Assembly: GCA_015680685.1 (NCBI GenBank)
Contig: MNCI01019003.1
Coordinates: forward strand, 475,053-539,052
Direction: 5' to 3'
Length of the DNA stretch: 64,000 nucleotides
Origin: Gnetum montanum
Taxonomy: Eukaryota > Streptophyta > Gnetopsida > Gnetales > Gnetaceae
The notes below the pieces were generated by a model. It was not told where the DNA came from, ran no database searches, and saw only the letters and a program-made list of their open reading frames with translations. Below are positions 11,913-23,599 of the stretch, piece after piece (the first letter of the stretch is position 1; each line of letters begins with the position of its first letter). Made by a program: the position numbers and the translations under genes.

Positions 11913-11930
11913 GCCCTCCTTCTAGCGCCA
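11913..11930 (-). other. Primer-binding-site-like sequence of element D
   Basis: The minus strand reads TGGCGCTAGAAGGAGGGC just after the LTR-like repeat end. Nearly the same sequence follows the 5' LTRs of E2 (27213-27229) and E5 (48790-48810, minus). This links D to the Tat-like elements and sets its strand. I could not name the primer tRNA. Confidence 0.65.
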
Positions 11931-12431
11931 AAAAGGTGTTGATGCGTAAATTTTGGACACGCCGCCAACGCCTGTGAAAACTCGTTTTAGAAGACTATTG
12001 CCTAGGGCGCCTCCCGTATGGGTGCGGAAACCCAGGAATAGTCTCAGCTGGAAAGGGCTATGTGACGAAACAATAATAACAAAATATCAAAACAAAAGCT
12101 TAAATTTGATTTAATATTTAAATACTTCAATTTAATTTAATATTTTTGGGAACTTAAAATAGTTTATGCAATTTATAAAATGATAAATAATTCAAAAGTC
12201 AAATTTCATATGTCTCGCTGTTGCTGAAGCAGTTGCGAATGAGGACCGGGATCTAGCGCGAGGCAGAAGTCATCCTAGGCGTAGCAGCAGGGTGGGGTCT
12301 GCATGTTGTAGCTGGGCAGGGTCTGTGCGCAGCCGTCTTTATCAAGCTGAAGTAGCTTCTAGTACACTGGAAGGTCCAGAGTTGCAAAGCGGTATCCGTT
12401 GTCCAAATTCTTTATAAACTAAAAGAAAACT

Positions 12432-12755
12432 GATATGCACTAGTGACACATATAGAAGCTGTGTTGCCGATAAAATTATCAGAAATGCCTCCAGGACTCT
12501 CAGATGAGCATTCCTGCCTCCTATTGCGATCTCTTTGCATGCACACCTGGCAGCTAAGACTGTAAGGGCCCAGGCGATGGTAGCAGCCGAAGCTGTGGAA
12601 GAAAGGCTCGATGCGGTACAACGCATCAAACCATGGAACCCTGAGAGATAGGTGCTTGCTCCAACGCAGCTGGCTATTAACGCAAATATCACAACGAACG
12701 CCATTACCTGGGTCCCCACAGACACTGCGAGTGGCGTAAATGTTATTGGAAGTCC
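12432..12755 (-). pseudogene. PM19-like (AWPM-19 family) membrane protein fragment, frame intact
   Basis: 108 codons without a stop match the C-terminal two thirds of plant PM19-like proteins. Motifs in order are VVIFALIASCVGAS (membrane segment), SAATIAWALT (next segment), ACKEIAIGG, then LRVLEAFLIILSATQLLY (last segment). Known: the family is about 150-190 residues with four membrane segments, in the plasma membrane, often induced by ABA, drying or cold. The fragment starts right after a CTTGCAG-like splice acceptor. The longer frame (12342-13118) has an unrelated N-terminal part, so the first exon is missing or replaced. Likely a gene piece captured by a retroelement. Confidence 0.7.
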
Positions 12756-13718
12756 TGCAAGACCTGTGATCTCAACAACACGTGTGGAGCAGATTGCGCA
12801 GGCGCGAGCCGCGGCGAAGGCGGAGGAATAGAGCGCGCGTGGGCGATGGCCGAACAGAGGGCTACGCGGTGAGGAAACTAGCAGCAAGGCGAGGGTCTGC
12901 GTGTTGCCGTGGGAAGAAGACTGTGAGCCTCCGCTGCCACGGGAAAGGCAAGCACGCGTGTCGAAGCTGCCGCGGACGTGGGAGAAATTGGCCTGAGCGC
13001 AGCCGCCCACCCAAGCAAACTTGACGCTGTTGCAGCTATGGACGCGGCTGCAGAGAAGAAACAGAGGGCGCGCCAATCTCACCACGCGTGGGGCAGATTG
13101 TGCAGGGACGAGGCACAATTAGGAATTAGAACATCACACAAGAAGTTGCAGCAGGTGCGTCAACGATGTGGGGACGGCAGGACGTGGCGATGCAAGAATT
13201 TCAAGGGCATTACACACATCAGGGTCGTCAAGAAACCAATGCCTAAATGGCTACCTCCAATGTCAACCACAGAAATAAGGCATCAACTATGTTTGACGCA
13301 CGATATGCCAGAAGATGTAGACGTGTCTCCCTGCAGCTGGGTGGATTCTCTACAGAGCGGGTGCGACGGATGATGTAGCAGAAGTGGAGGAGAAGGTGGG
13401 GAAACCGGCGGCGGTGGGGAAAAGAGAGGCCTGTGCCGCGGACGTGGAGGACGTGAACCTTGGTTGTGGCCAGAAAGCAGAGAGACGTCGCAGTTTCGCG
13501 TGCAGCCAGGGAGGAGCAGGATGCACAGCAGTCGCGGTGGAACAGATGGATGTGCGGGTGGCAGACGAACAGATGGCGGTGCGGGCGGCGGACCAACAGA
13601 TGGTAGCACGGACGGCGGCTGAACGGAACCCTGGAACCTACAACCCAGGACCGAAACTGTTATCAGCAGAGCCCGATCTACCTGCCAGAGAAGCCCCCTG
13701 AAAATCTGCCTCTTCCTC

Positions 13719-13737
13719 CTCATTTATAGCAGCGGGG
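13719..13737 (-). promoter_or_regulatory. TATA box at the edge of the GC-rich island
   Basis: The minus strand reads GCTGCTATAAATGAGGAGG, a good plant TATA box, directly upstream of the GC-rich island and its minus-strand frames. Transcription from here would pass through the PM19-like fragment in its sense orientation and reach the LTR-like end at 11937. Confidence 0.45.
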
Positions 13738-13760
13738 GAAGAAAAGAAAGGAGAAAACCT

Positions 13761-15271
13761 AACCCTAATTGCTGGCCACCTAAAAAAATAAAAGAAACCA
13801 CATACAAAACCTTAAGTTTATATTTTGTTTTATTTTAGAAAGGCACACGGTCGATCCTCATTTTATTTTTATTTTTAGTGGCAATCCTGATTATATCCTT
13901 TCCTGTTTTTTTTTACCATCAAGGTATTAAGTATCAACCATATTCTCAATGTTAATCTTGCTACTAGTTAACCTAAGATATGCTTTTACACCATTAATGA
14001 TGAGGCTGCTTGTGGTATGATACAGTGTATTTTTAATCTCATGGCGAAGCAAATTTTGAGCTTTGATTGTGACGAACCCAGAACTGATGATCTGATGAAG
14101 GGGTATTTCACTCTCATGCATATGAATGCATCTGACTTGTTGGCGATGAATATATATGATTGCGTTTATATTTGGAGTAGTCGCGAGCCAAGATTCTGGA
14201 TGTGGTTAGACGGATTTGTTGATCAAGGCCCTATGCTTAGCATGGGTTAGGTTGGCCTCAACACATATATGATGATGATCATCCACTAATGTTTATGAAT
14301 TTCTATGTAAGACCTAGAAACACGTTTAAATAATATAAAAGTTATTTTCAATTTCACATAAAGCCATATGCATTTAGAATAACAATTATGAAGTTGTAGG
14401 TTTAAGTTCTTTCATTTTTTGAATATTTACAAATAGTGACATGGATGTGAAATAATAAAAGAGAGGCTGTAGGTTTTCAAGATAAAAACACTTAAAAATT
14501 TTTAGCAAACACTTCGGCATGTATAATGTGCATGATCATCAATGATGTATGCTTTTTTGTGTTTAATATGCATTAATGAGCTCCCAAGGAAATTTTTATT
14601 CAAGCTTAGGCAGAGGCTAAAAGACCTAGTAGGAATGGCCTGTCAGAGATTTGAAATCTGTTCATCATTTTGTCAGGGTGTCAGACATTTGAAATCTGTT
14701 CATCACTTTGTCATTGTGTCTTAGCCATTCCGCAAGACCTAAGTACTCCTGGCCTGCCGGTGAGTTCATGCACTGATGCAACAGATGTGTTTAAACTGAA
14801 AATGCACAAGGGTTTATGCCAATGATTGATTAGTCATTACCGATTATGTGATTCCAATGGAAAAGAAAATTAAATCAAGAGAGGCCACCCAACACCGAAG
14901 CAATGAACTTTGTCAGAGGTTGAAACTTGAAAACTCCAACTCATTTCGTACAAACCAATCTCAATCTCGTGAAGTGTTTATTAAAAATATACTTAACAAA
15001 CAATGATGCCCATTGAAATATGACAGCTCCTCTTATTTCACTCAGTATTTTTCTTACCTGCCAAAGTAAGTTTAAATGCTCTTTAAGAGGGCATCCGGCA
15101 GACTCAGCGAATGAGCAAAAGGGAATTTCTTTTTAGTAGGACACGTGACCTTACAACTTTATAAATAAACACCTTACCATCATGGCAAAAGACGACTCAC
15201 TGTTTAACAAGCCAAACCTATTAAAAAGAAAACAAATCGGTAATCAAAGTATGGGTTTTGTTTTGCCTGAA
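13761..15271. other. Low-copy-looking DNA without recognised gene
   Basis: No transposon domain is visible. A frame at 14017-14250 (plus) has no family I know. At 14641-14714 a 36-38-bp unit (TGTCAGA.ATTTGAAATCTGTTCATCA) is present twice in tandem (14641 and 14679). The part 15150-15271 lies just downstream of the candidate gene at 15272-15505 and may hold its 3' UTR. Confidence 0.5.
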
Positions 15272-15505
15272 TCACACAACAAAATTCGAGAATAAAGGGA
15301 AACGGTAATGGGTGGACAGAGCAGCAGCGGGTGCATAATCAGGAGGGATGCCGTAATCACAGTCGTCATCGTCATCGTCGTCCCCATCTACAACCCAAAA
15401 TAGTGTCTTATCATCCTCCTCCTGAGCAAGTTTCTTCTTCATTTCTTCATCCTCCAATGAAACTGAAATCCTTTTTCTCCCCATCATGAAACGTAAGCTC
15501 TCCAT
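15272..15505 (-). CDS. Candidate small acidic protein, 77 residues
   Basis: The start is ATG 15505 and the stop TGA at 15272. The product starts MESLRFMMGRKR (basic), continues with a Glu/Lys-rich helix-like part, WVVDGDDDDDDD (acidic run), then CDYGIPPDYAPAAA and a hydrophobic end. A good TATA box (ATATAAACC, minus strand about 15585-15575) lies some 70 bp upstream of the ATG. Codons look used as protein (biased, no stops) and the surroundings lack transposon features, so this may be a real host gene. I do not recognise the family; the acidic tract could be low-complexity chance. Confidence 0.45.
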   Translation of the reverse strand: MESLRFMMGRKRISVSLEDEEMKKKLAQEEDDKTLFWVVDGDDDDDDDCDYGIPPDYAPAAALSTHYRFPLFSNFVV

Positions 15506-17284
15506 TATATTCTTAATGAATGCTTATCCCAGGATCAACTAGTTGTTTGCGGCTTGTGTCTCTGCAATTGCTGGGGTTTATATTTCACTCAGAGAACACA
15601 ATTTATACGCTTTGTGCCATGATTTAACAAAATTATTTATGGGGTTTTCAATCGAAGCCGGTGCACACTTCTGCAGGCTTTTGCCATTTTAAGAAAGTAC
15701 AGCAAAGACGCTGTTCTGGACGTTGAACAAGAACTTGCATCACTTATATGTTATTAGTGTAATGCACAAGCACTTTCTCTCCGACCAGATGTTTGGAAAG
15801 GTCAACGTAAAGCTAAACATCAACATGCCTTGCATGAATGTTGATTGTTTTGGATGTTTTCAAATGTCAACGCAGGGATAGAACTCATAAAAATCAACAA
15901 ATGTTGGTCACTTGTTTTGGATATTGAGTTTACAGGTTAGTGAATCCTGGAGAGACTTCACATCTCCAAGTTAAATCCGAAAAGATTAAAAGTGAATCCT
16001 TTGGCTCACGTGAAATCTAGAAATTGATTCAGTTACAGTAAGCCACAATTTTTTTTATTTAAAATATCTAATCTATATACCAGGAGAAACAGATTCTGTT
16101 GCTCACGCGGCCTTAGAGCCGCTGCATTTCTGTGACACTTGTATAAACATTGTGGGTTGTCCTCAGGGTCCACAGAAGGGAAAGTCCAATTACATTTTCT
16201 TGAGCATGCTTGCAATTAATGCACAGCACATCTTCAATTGGTATATCGCAAGGATTGATGATGGTCCTTAAAGATGGACAGGACCTTCTGGAATTGAAAT
16301 CTCATATTTCGAAAACACAATCACAGCAAATAGATATCTATAATGTATAAATATACCCGATATAAATGTTAATGTGTTTTGAGGATTCCGAAGAACTTAA
16401 ATATTATAAATTAAACATATAAATGCAGCCATGCGCAATCGTTATCTGAATTCTTCTGTCTGTACGTGCTCTTTACATTCAGATGAGCCGTCATTCAGAT
16501 GAAATCTCTGTGCCAGGCAAACGCGGCTTTCCATGCTGATTCTGAGCAGCCATGACGTGTTGCCTTCAAAATTATCCAAACTTTGGATAAAAGCACGCAA
16601 TTTGATTACTCCGGTACACAGTTAAGCATAAAGGTGGCAATCAAACCATTCTGAGTTGTTTGCATACAGGGTATTCGAGACTAATTGGTAAAAATTTATC
16701 TCATTAATAAATAAGCAATCATATTACCAATGTAGATTGCGTAGACGTGTGCTGGTCCACTCCATTTACTTTCCTAACTTATTTATTGTTTTTCACTATT
16801 TCTTAAAAAAGAAATAGTCTTCTTAGAAGGATAAAGAGTATTTATAGCTTTCACTAGGTCAAGGGTTAAACTCCAATAATTTTTGAGCTTCATACTTTTC
16901 CTACCTTAAAGGTTTGGGATTGGTTCCAACAATAAAAATTTGAAAAGGTTTAACTTTTCGGTCTCATGTTCATGTTTAGAATCTCTTAAACATTTTTTAA
17001 TTTTTATTTATTTATTTTTGGGTGGAACACCATTACCCTTGCAATTTGTTCATATGAACTAGATAAGAGTTTTAAATTTTTGGTTGAAAGAAGAAAGAAA
17101 ATAAAGGAAAAAGTCATAGCTAACAATTTATTGTTGGAACAAGGCTAGGATGATGATAATAACATATTTGAAATACAAAAATTTAACTTTTCATTTTCTA
17201 TTTATTTTTTTGATGAGAAAAAAACCAATTCTATAACGGTCACCACTGAATAAAGAAGACATAGAAGTAGTGCTTTAATGCAAT
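15506..17284. other. Low-copy-looking DNA, one weak Cys-rich frame
   Basis: No transposon domain is visible. On the minus strand 16212-16033 encodes a short run with spaced cysteines (CSRKCNWTFP, then NPQCLYKCH) that lacks an ATG and follows a stop at 16218-16216. It could be an exon of a small cysteine-rich protein or chance. Everything else is AT-rich and unrecognised. Confidence 0.4.
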
Positions 17285-18380
17285 ACGTATTCTATTTCTC
17301 CATTACTGATGGCCAAAGCTTGAGAACATCTTCCATAATTAGGTTTGGCCTTACATAAATACTAATAAGAGTCCAAAGTTCTTGCCAAAATTCTTGTACT
17401 TGAGAACATTGGGAAAAAGTAATGGTCTTGTGTTTCCACATGGATGCCATATTGTGAGCACTTATCATCATCAATTATGCCTTTACGTTTAAGTAGCTCT
17501 TGATTGGTAGAAAACCATGTAAATATTTAGAAAAGAAAACCTTATGTTAAGGAAATAGTGTTCATCTCCACCATTGATCTTTTACATGATCTCTAATATC
17601 ATTAGTAAGTGTTTTTTATACATAATGTAAATTATAATATGCAAAGTCATCCTATCTAATAATACCTTCTTTGATGTGAATATGCAATTTGAACCAATAT
17701 TTAAGACCTTCAAAGTTATGTTAAGGCTTGCCGATGTAATGGAGGGAGCATTATGAAAGAAAATTTCTTCATAAAGGCACTTAGTCCTCATAACTATGGC
17801 CCAATGTTTATAATTGTCAAATTAAGTTTGCAAGAAGAGCTAAATTAATATTTGCGTGATGTGTAATACCGCAACCTTTAGCCTTTGTAGATGTCCACAC
17901 AGTCTCCCAAGGGATACAATGAAAAGAACAAGAATTACTATTTGATCATTAAAACATCCTTTCAATACTCTCCAACTTATCAAGAATAGTCACATGTACT
18001 TTATAAATGGATAGCATATACAAAAGTAATGAAGAGAGGCCTACTTGCCTAAGAAAGTATTTTTTTCTTTCCAACTAGCTAATCTTTTTGAAAACTTATC
18101 AATTAGATCTTCCCAAATTTAAGCTATCATTCTACCCCTAAAAAATATAAATGCCAAGATATTTGGTACAAAGATAATCTTCTATACACTTTACCTGATC
18201 ACAAAATTCATTAAAAATATTAACAAAAGTACCAAAATTAAACACCTTACTTTTAGAAAGAGTTATATTTAATCCAAATGTAGCAAAAAAATCAGTAAGA
18301 CATTGAAAAACGTTGTTAAGATTTTCCTTTGATCCTTAAAAAAATAAAAAGATGTCATCCTCAAAAACATTCCAAAAACC
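17285..18380 (-). pseudogene. LINE ORF2 remnant: end of reverse transcriptase and zinc-finger region
   Basis: Read on the minus strand from 18380, the frame shows the RT catalytic box as a DDIFLF sequence, then FATFGLNITLSKSKVF and KYLGIYIF, as in plant L1-type LINEs. Further down are LDKLESIERMF, CIPWETV and HANINLALLA, the post-RT part. Near 17450 CSQYGIHVETQDH and FSQCSQVQEFW match the Cys/His region after RT. Many stops and frameshifts are present. The 5' part with endonuclease is missing, which is usual for LINE insertions. Confidence 0.75.
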
Positions 18381-21284
18381 TTCAATACCCTTTTAAAAAA
18401 GCAATAACACATGCAAAATGTCAAAGTTTAAATCCAAAAAAAAAAAAAATAGAAAACTATACAAGTATAAAATTACAAAATTAAAACAATATAAAAAATT
18501 CAAGATATTTCCAAAACTTTCAAAAACCTTGCAAAAAGATAAAAACCCTCAAAACTCTAAAACTCTCAAAACAACTAAAAAAAGATATGAAATTACCAAG
18601 ATTATTGGTAATATTTGAAACAAGTTAACTAGAAATGTGATTGTAATATCTCACTTATTCCAATATACTTATATGTTGAAAAATGTTATGGTATTTATCT
18701 TCTATACTATCTATATTGCATAGTCACCATATTTTTCTTCATAAGGAATTTTGAGCCATTTACTTATTTCAACTCTTACATGATAAGATCCCATTTATGG
18801 CCCACTAATTGTATATCATAAATAGTGAGGAAAAACAATAGATAAATACTTTACCTATTAATTAACACCTCCAATTTTTTTTTTGCAAATAGAAATTTTC
18901 ATTTTTTAAATACTTTTCCAAAGTTTTTGAAATACTATTTGTTTGATCATTTTGTGAACCTACTTAAGATTAGACTAAAGAATGTACTTTACTCCATGAA
19001 ATCATCGTTTATCTTAGGTTACCACATCAATTTATTTAGAGAGTATTTATCCAATGAGAATACATAAAGATTATGGGTATATTTTATTAGATTGATTAAT
19101 AACATTAACTTCTAAGGGCATCATCTTTGTTTCAAGAAAATATTATATTATGTCTATATATTCATTTTGAATTCATTAAGTAGAATTTTTCTTAAAAAAA
19201 TTATCAATTTTTCATATTTATTTGCTAGACTAGAAGTTTATACAACATAATTAAGAATATATAGTTAAATAATGTCATGATATGCTTTTGATATTCAAAG
19301 CCAAAATATGTTATTTTTTACATTTTATTATCAAGGCAGATAAGGCTTTCATATCTAAACGTATATATTTTCGTAAATTTTTTAGTTAGAAGATGCTAGT
19401 GTGCTTAGACCATAACTTACTTGGATTAACTAAACCATAAGCCTTAGATAAGTCTCCATATGATATAAATGTTTTCTTGTTAAGATGATTTGTGATAGAA
19501 TATCACGGCCTAAATCTTAATTTGGAAATTTCACATATCTTATTTTCTTATGTATATCTTTTATCTTTACAACATAGATTCTAAAATCATACCCAAAAGC
19601 TTAGAAAAAATATTAATGATTACAATTAAACTATAATTATTTATATTTTTTCCCCTTTCTTTAAAGAGTATAATTTATGCATTATTCTTTTTCTAACATC
19701 ACATATACAACTCAATGTAACTTCTTTTGGATAGTATTTTATATCAATGACATTCCTTATTTAAGCATCTCTCCATGCAAATTATTTACATCATCAATTC
19801 CTTCATGATATTAAACTTTTTATCTTATGCATTGTATCATGAAAAGAAATGAACAATGCAATATGTCTTGTATAGTGGAAAATTAAATAAGTAAATAGAG
19901 AAATTTTGAAGTGTGAAAATGTAAAAAGAATAGATTAGTTATTAGATACATGATAGTCAAATAATATACATAGACTAGATTACACATATTATGTTTAAGC
20001 CAATATATTATATTTAAGGTGGGTGAGAGTATCATATCATTGAGGATAGTGGACAAGAAAATAGTGCCTTGAGAATGGTTAATAAGAAAGAAGAAGAAGA
20101 AAGTAGCAAAATACAACATCTCCTCTTTAGCATACTCCTTTTCAAAATCACTCACTATTAAAACTTTTCATTTAAGGACAATTTTAAAACCTACCATTCT
20201 ACTTTTGGAAGTAGGAACAACACATATTCAACCTCATGTGATTTTTTTAATTATTGTAGATTATCTTGACAATTTAATTGTTCCATTTCCCTACCCTATA
20301 AGTATATTTACAATATTTATTCACATTACCTTCAACCATGTACATCAAGCATAAGTGAAAAAAATTCTGAAACTCAAAAATTAAATAAAAGAATACATAA
20401 TTGAATAGAATTGGATCCGTCAGTGTAACAAAATTGCATAGATTGTAGGTAAATATGTGATATTTATTGTGATAGGATTACAAAGATTATAAGCGAATAT
20501 TTGGCATATTTAGTGGTGCATGAAAAACTTATTAAAGCTACAAAATCTAAAAATTTACATATAGTGAAATATAAATCTTACAAAAATCAAAATTTAAAAA
20601 TAATGATTATAGAATGTTAGCTAAAAAATCCCAATTCTTTGAAAAACTTCTAAAACTAGAAAAGAAAAGAAAAGAAAAGAAATATAACAAAATGAGAAAA
20701 AAGAAAAGAAATCTATACATGTGAATCTCAAAAAATAATCTACATAAAAACAAAAACATGCCTTATTATATCTTTTAGATTTGAGAATTTCACAAATCCT
20801 AAGCAAATATAAACTATACTCTATGATTGTTTATAGTGTGATTGAATTGCAACATGATTGTAGGGGACATCATTTAAAAATTAGGAGTAGCCTTTAGCTA
20901 TCAATCAATTAATCAAACACAAAATCTACAAAGGAAATGATAAAGGACAAGAGACCATTGTTTAGAGTGTTCGAAATAGATAGCAATGGAAAAGAAAATA
21001 TAATTAGGCAAAAGAAGAATGCTACAATCATATACTTGCAGGTTACATAGTACACATATTTATACAATTCTTGAGTGGAGGTTGAATGAATACCATCTAA
21101 AGAATATAGAAAGGAGCATAGAAAATTTTACACAGAGAGAACATCAAGAAAAGGAAATTTTACAAAGCAAGATTATTATTGTTTCAACATCATTAGAAAT
21201 AATGTTGGAAATTAAAACATTATAATAATTTAAACCTAAAACATTCTAATACTGCTCAAGTTGCAGTGTGAATATTAAGAATGC
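18381..21284. other. AT-rich stretch, nothing recognised
   Basis: Very AT-rich sequence with no domain in any frame. The Lys-rich plus-strand frame at 18418-18618 comes from A-rich DNA. A (AAAAG)n-type purine run lies at about 20660-20715. The upper part (about 20900-21284) is downstream of a copia RNase H on the minus strand and may contain that element's 3' LTR, but I found no partner. Confidence 0.5.
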
Positions 21285-21730
21285 TCAACTTACCAAGTAA
21301 ATATTAAAATTGAAGAGCTCCAAGAGGTTTTGTGAAGAGATTAACAAGTTAATGTATAGTGAATACATGATCTCTTCAAACCATTCTAGATTGGATCTTT
21401 TCATGAATAATGTGATAATTAATCTTAATATATTTTATTCATTCATAGAAGACTAGATTATTAGCGATACATAGAGTAGCCTTATTGTCACTAAATAAAG
21501 TTTTCCATTGAGGATGAGATACTTGTAGATCCTTTAACAAATTGAAAAGCTAAGTAAGTTCACAGCAAGTGCTAGCTTTGGTATGATATTCTACTTCAGT
21601 AAAGGAACAAGAGATAGTGAATTGTTTCTTTAATTTCCATGTAAGTGAATAAGTTCCTAGAAAGGTACAATACCCAATAACACATATATTGGTATCAGTG
21701 TATTGAGCCCAATCAAAATTAAAGAGGACT
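21285..21730 (-). pseudogene. Ty1/copia RNase H remnant
   Basis: The minus-strand frames read IFDWAQYTDTNICVIGYC, TWKLKKQFTIS, FTEVEYHTKA, LFSDNKATLCIANN and finally LVNLFTKPLG. These are the ordered motifs of a copia RNase H, including the D-W start, the E-V-E-Y box, the S-D-N box and the closing F-T-K-P-L. Several stops break it. It is cut at about 21730, where gag of element B begins, so B (or a deletion) removed the RT part. Confidence 0.85.
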
Positions 21731-21779
21731 TGAGAAAGATAGTAAAATTCTTTGATTTGCTTCTTTCTTTAGATATTCA

Positions 21780-22946
21780 AGAATATTAGCTCCACATCTT
21801 ATCTACCTTAGTTGACATTTTGCTAATAGATTTGTGGATCATTAAGTTCTTTCTTTGCACAACCTCCTCCAATGATGTTTCTTTCTCTAGGTTAAGAAAA
21901 ATACCTACTTTGTTTTTGCTAATGAAGGGATCTCTATTGCATGTCTTTAAAATTTTAATTTTTTGTTTTTAACTCTCCTTATTCCTTTGCTACCTAATCA
22001 ATAATCCTTTGGATCTAATGGACCCTCATTTATAATAGTCTCCCTTGGGCATAGATCTCAAAAGTCTTCCTAGTTCTATTTATGAGCCCATCTATGATAT
22101 GATGAAGCTACTTCCTTTGAGAGAAACTATGGCCTATGTACTCGTGTAGTAATGAATTGTACCTCCTCAAGGTTGCATCAAGGGATTCATAGTTACCTTG
22201 TTTCAATCCTTGAATCTATTTCCTTAAATTAGAGACCTTGGAGTATGTATGATATTTTTCATTATATTGCTCTAGCATTGTACTTCATCTGCAGATAGTT
22301 TCTAGTTCCAAGGACGACTACCAACTTTTAGCTCCCTTTGTAAGTGTCCTAGAGAACAATTTAAGATTCTACCAATTATTCTCAATGTTTCTCAAGGAAT
22401 ATACATCATGGAAGGCTTGCAGATGACACTATGGATTAGGATTGTAACCTTCCTCAAATTTAGTGATGTTATTTATGTGAAGTCATTTGATCTAGCTATC
22501 CCTTTAATGCTTGGTAGGAATGTGAACTTCTTCATGGATTTTGATTATACTTCTTATAGTAATATGTAGTTCATCATAGTCATCTTATTCATTATGACCT
22601 CTATCATGGCCATATCTCCTATGATGTGGCCTACTACATCTTCTTTATTGATGATATCTTTCCTCTTCTTGTTATTATTTATGTTTTCCTCATCCATCTC
22701 TATGAAGGGATCTTCTATCATCTCCACCTTACCTTCAATCATTTCCTCTTCAATATTGGTCATGTTCCTTCTCTTCAATGCTAGAAGATGAAGAGGATAG
22801 TCAAGATGGAGAGCTAGGAGAGTTATATTGGCTTGTTCTTCTTCTTTGGTCCTTAATTTGTTCTCTTGCTTGATGAAAGGGAGTACTTGGCCTTGAGGTT
22901 CCCTTGGTTCCAAGCCAACTCCTTCCTTACCTTGATTACTTGCCAA
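21780..22946 (-). pseudogene. gag: Element B gag, Athila-like, broken
   Basis: The ATG is at 22946 (MASNQGKEGVG). The N-terminal part (22946-22554, 130 codons) is open, charged and low-complexity. The core follows at 22540-22050 with stops. It has HLQAFHDVYSLRNIENNW, then SLDATLRRYNSLLHEYIG and IIDGLINRTRKTFEIYAQGRL, which line up in order with the E1 gag core. It reaches about 21780 with Lys-rich sequence. No finger or pol follows; copia sequence replaces it. Confidence 0.75.
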
Positions 22947-23599
22947 TGTTGAATTTAACCACTAGTGAGTTATAACCTCACCAAAGAAAGGAGGACCTTA
23001 GCATTAAGACCATTCTAATGAATATTTAGTGTTCTTCTTATTTGACTATGATGTTAGTGTGACTGGAACTCTCTTTTCTTTAGAGGCTTCATGATAGGTT
23101 TCCATGAGTTTTTCCTTTCAACGTTAAACCTTTGTAGGTTGATATTCTTTGGAAAGGTAATATGCCATTTGATATTCCAAGGCTACTGCTTCAAGCCCAA
23201 GCTTTGTTAGTGCTATAACAAACATTAATGGAATGACATGATTAGATGGAAATGTAAAGTTACACTCCAAATCTCTCCACTATAGTTGTTCATCCTAGTG
23301 AAGAATACAAGTGAAGTCCCAATAGTAAGGATCCAAATTGGTGTAGACAACCTTTAGTAGTTAGGGTACTTCATTTGAATTTTTCCTTATTCTACCATAT
23401 TACTTTGTAGAATCATGAGAAGGTTGGGAATCAGTCCTACAAGAATAAGAAAATTTTCATTTTATTCTTATAGTGTGCTTTGAATAAAATATTATTATAT
23501 TTTCTGATGGTGATTCATCATGTTCCTATAATGACCTTATATGATTTAATTATCTAAAACACTTAACACATAACAAAGATACCTACAATGATACTAATG
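22947..23599 (-). other. Element B leader region
   Basis: Lies between the B LTR and the gag ATG. It is broken in all frames and has no recognised domain. A primer site like that of E1 would be expected next to 23600 but is too decayed to point to. Confidence 0.4.

Larger units (their letters stand above)
10826..12072 (-). mobile_element. Element D: short LTR-like repeat pair with primer site and tandem array
   Basis: Direct repeats at 10826-10979 and 11937-12072 share a conserved block (GACTATTGCCTAGGGCGCCTCC, then GGAATAGTCTCAG). On the minus strand each ends CATCAACA, and the upper copy is followed by a primer-like site (11913-11930) also seen in E2 and E5. Two readings are possible: a miniature element with ~140-bp terminal repeats, or a deleted element whose real 5' LTR is much longer (up to about 13922, with the GC-rich island inside it). 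I see no clear target duplication. Confidence 0.55.
12073..13760 (-). other. GC-rich island, apparently one transcription unit on the minus strand
   Basis: From about 12200 to 13730 the base composition is far richer in G and C than anywhere else in the window, with many CpG. The minus strand has a TATA box (CTATAAATGAGG, about 13731-13720) at its upstream edge. Phrases such as CACGTCCGCGGCA and CAATCTGC(T/C)CCAC recur, so part of it is internally repetitive. It contains the PM19-like fragment. It may be a captured gene with promoter, or the body of a long LTR ending at 11937. Long plus-strand frames here are by-products of the composition. Confidence 0.5.

Noticed and set aside
11520-11931. 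Several frames of 97-131 codons on both strands
   Set aside because: They run through the 119-N gap and tandem repeats; translated Ns hide stops.
12782-13723. Plus-strand frames of 80-131 codons in the GC-rich island, and the 146-codon Pro-rich minus-strand frame
   Set aside because: High GC gives few stops in all frames; no domain. Only the PM19-like part has recognisable protein motifs.
18418-18618. Lys-rich 66-codon protein
   Set aside because: Product of A-rich DNA, no domain, no conserved context.
22594-22791. Ser/Ile/Met-rich membrane protein on the plus strand
   Set aside because: Antisense shadow of the element B gag N-terminus.
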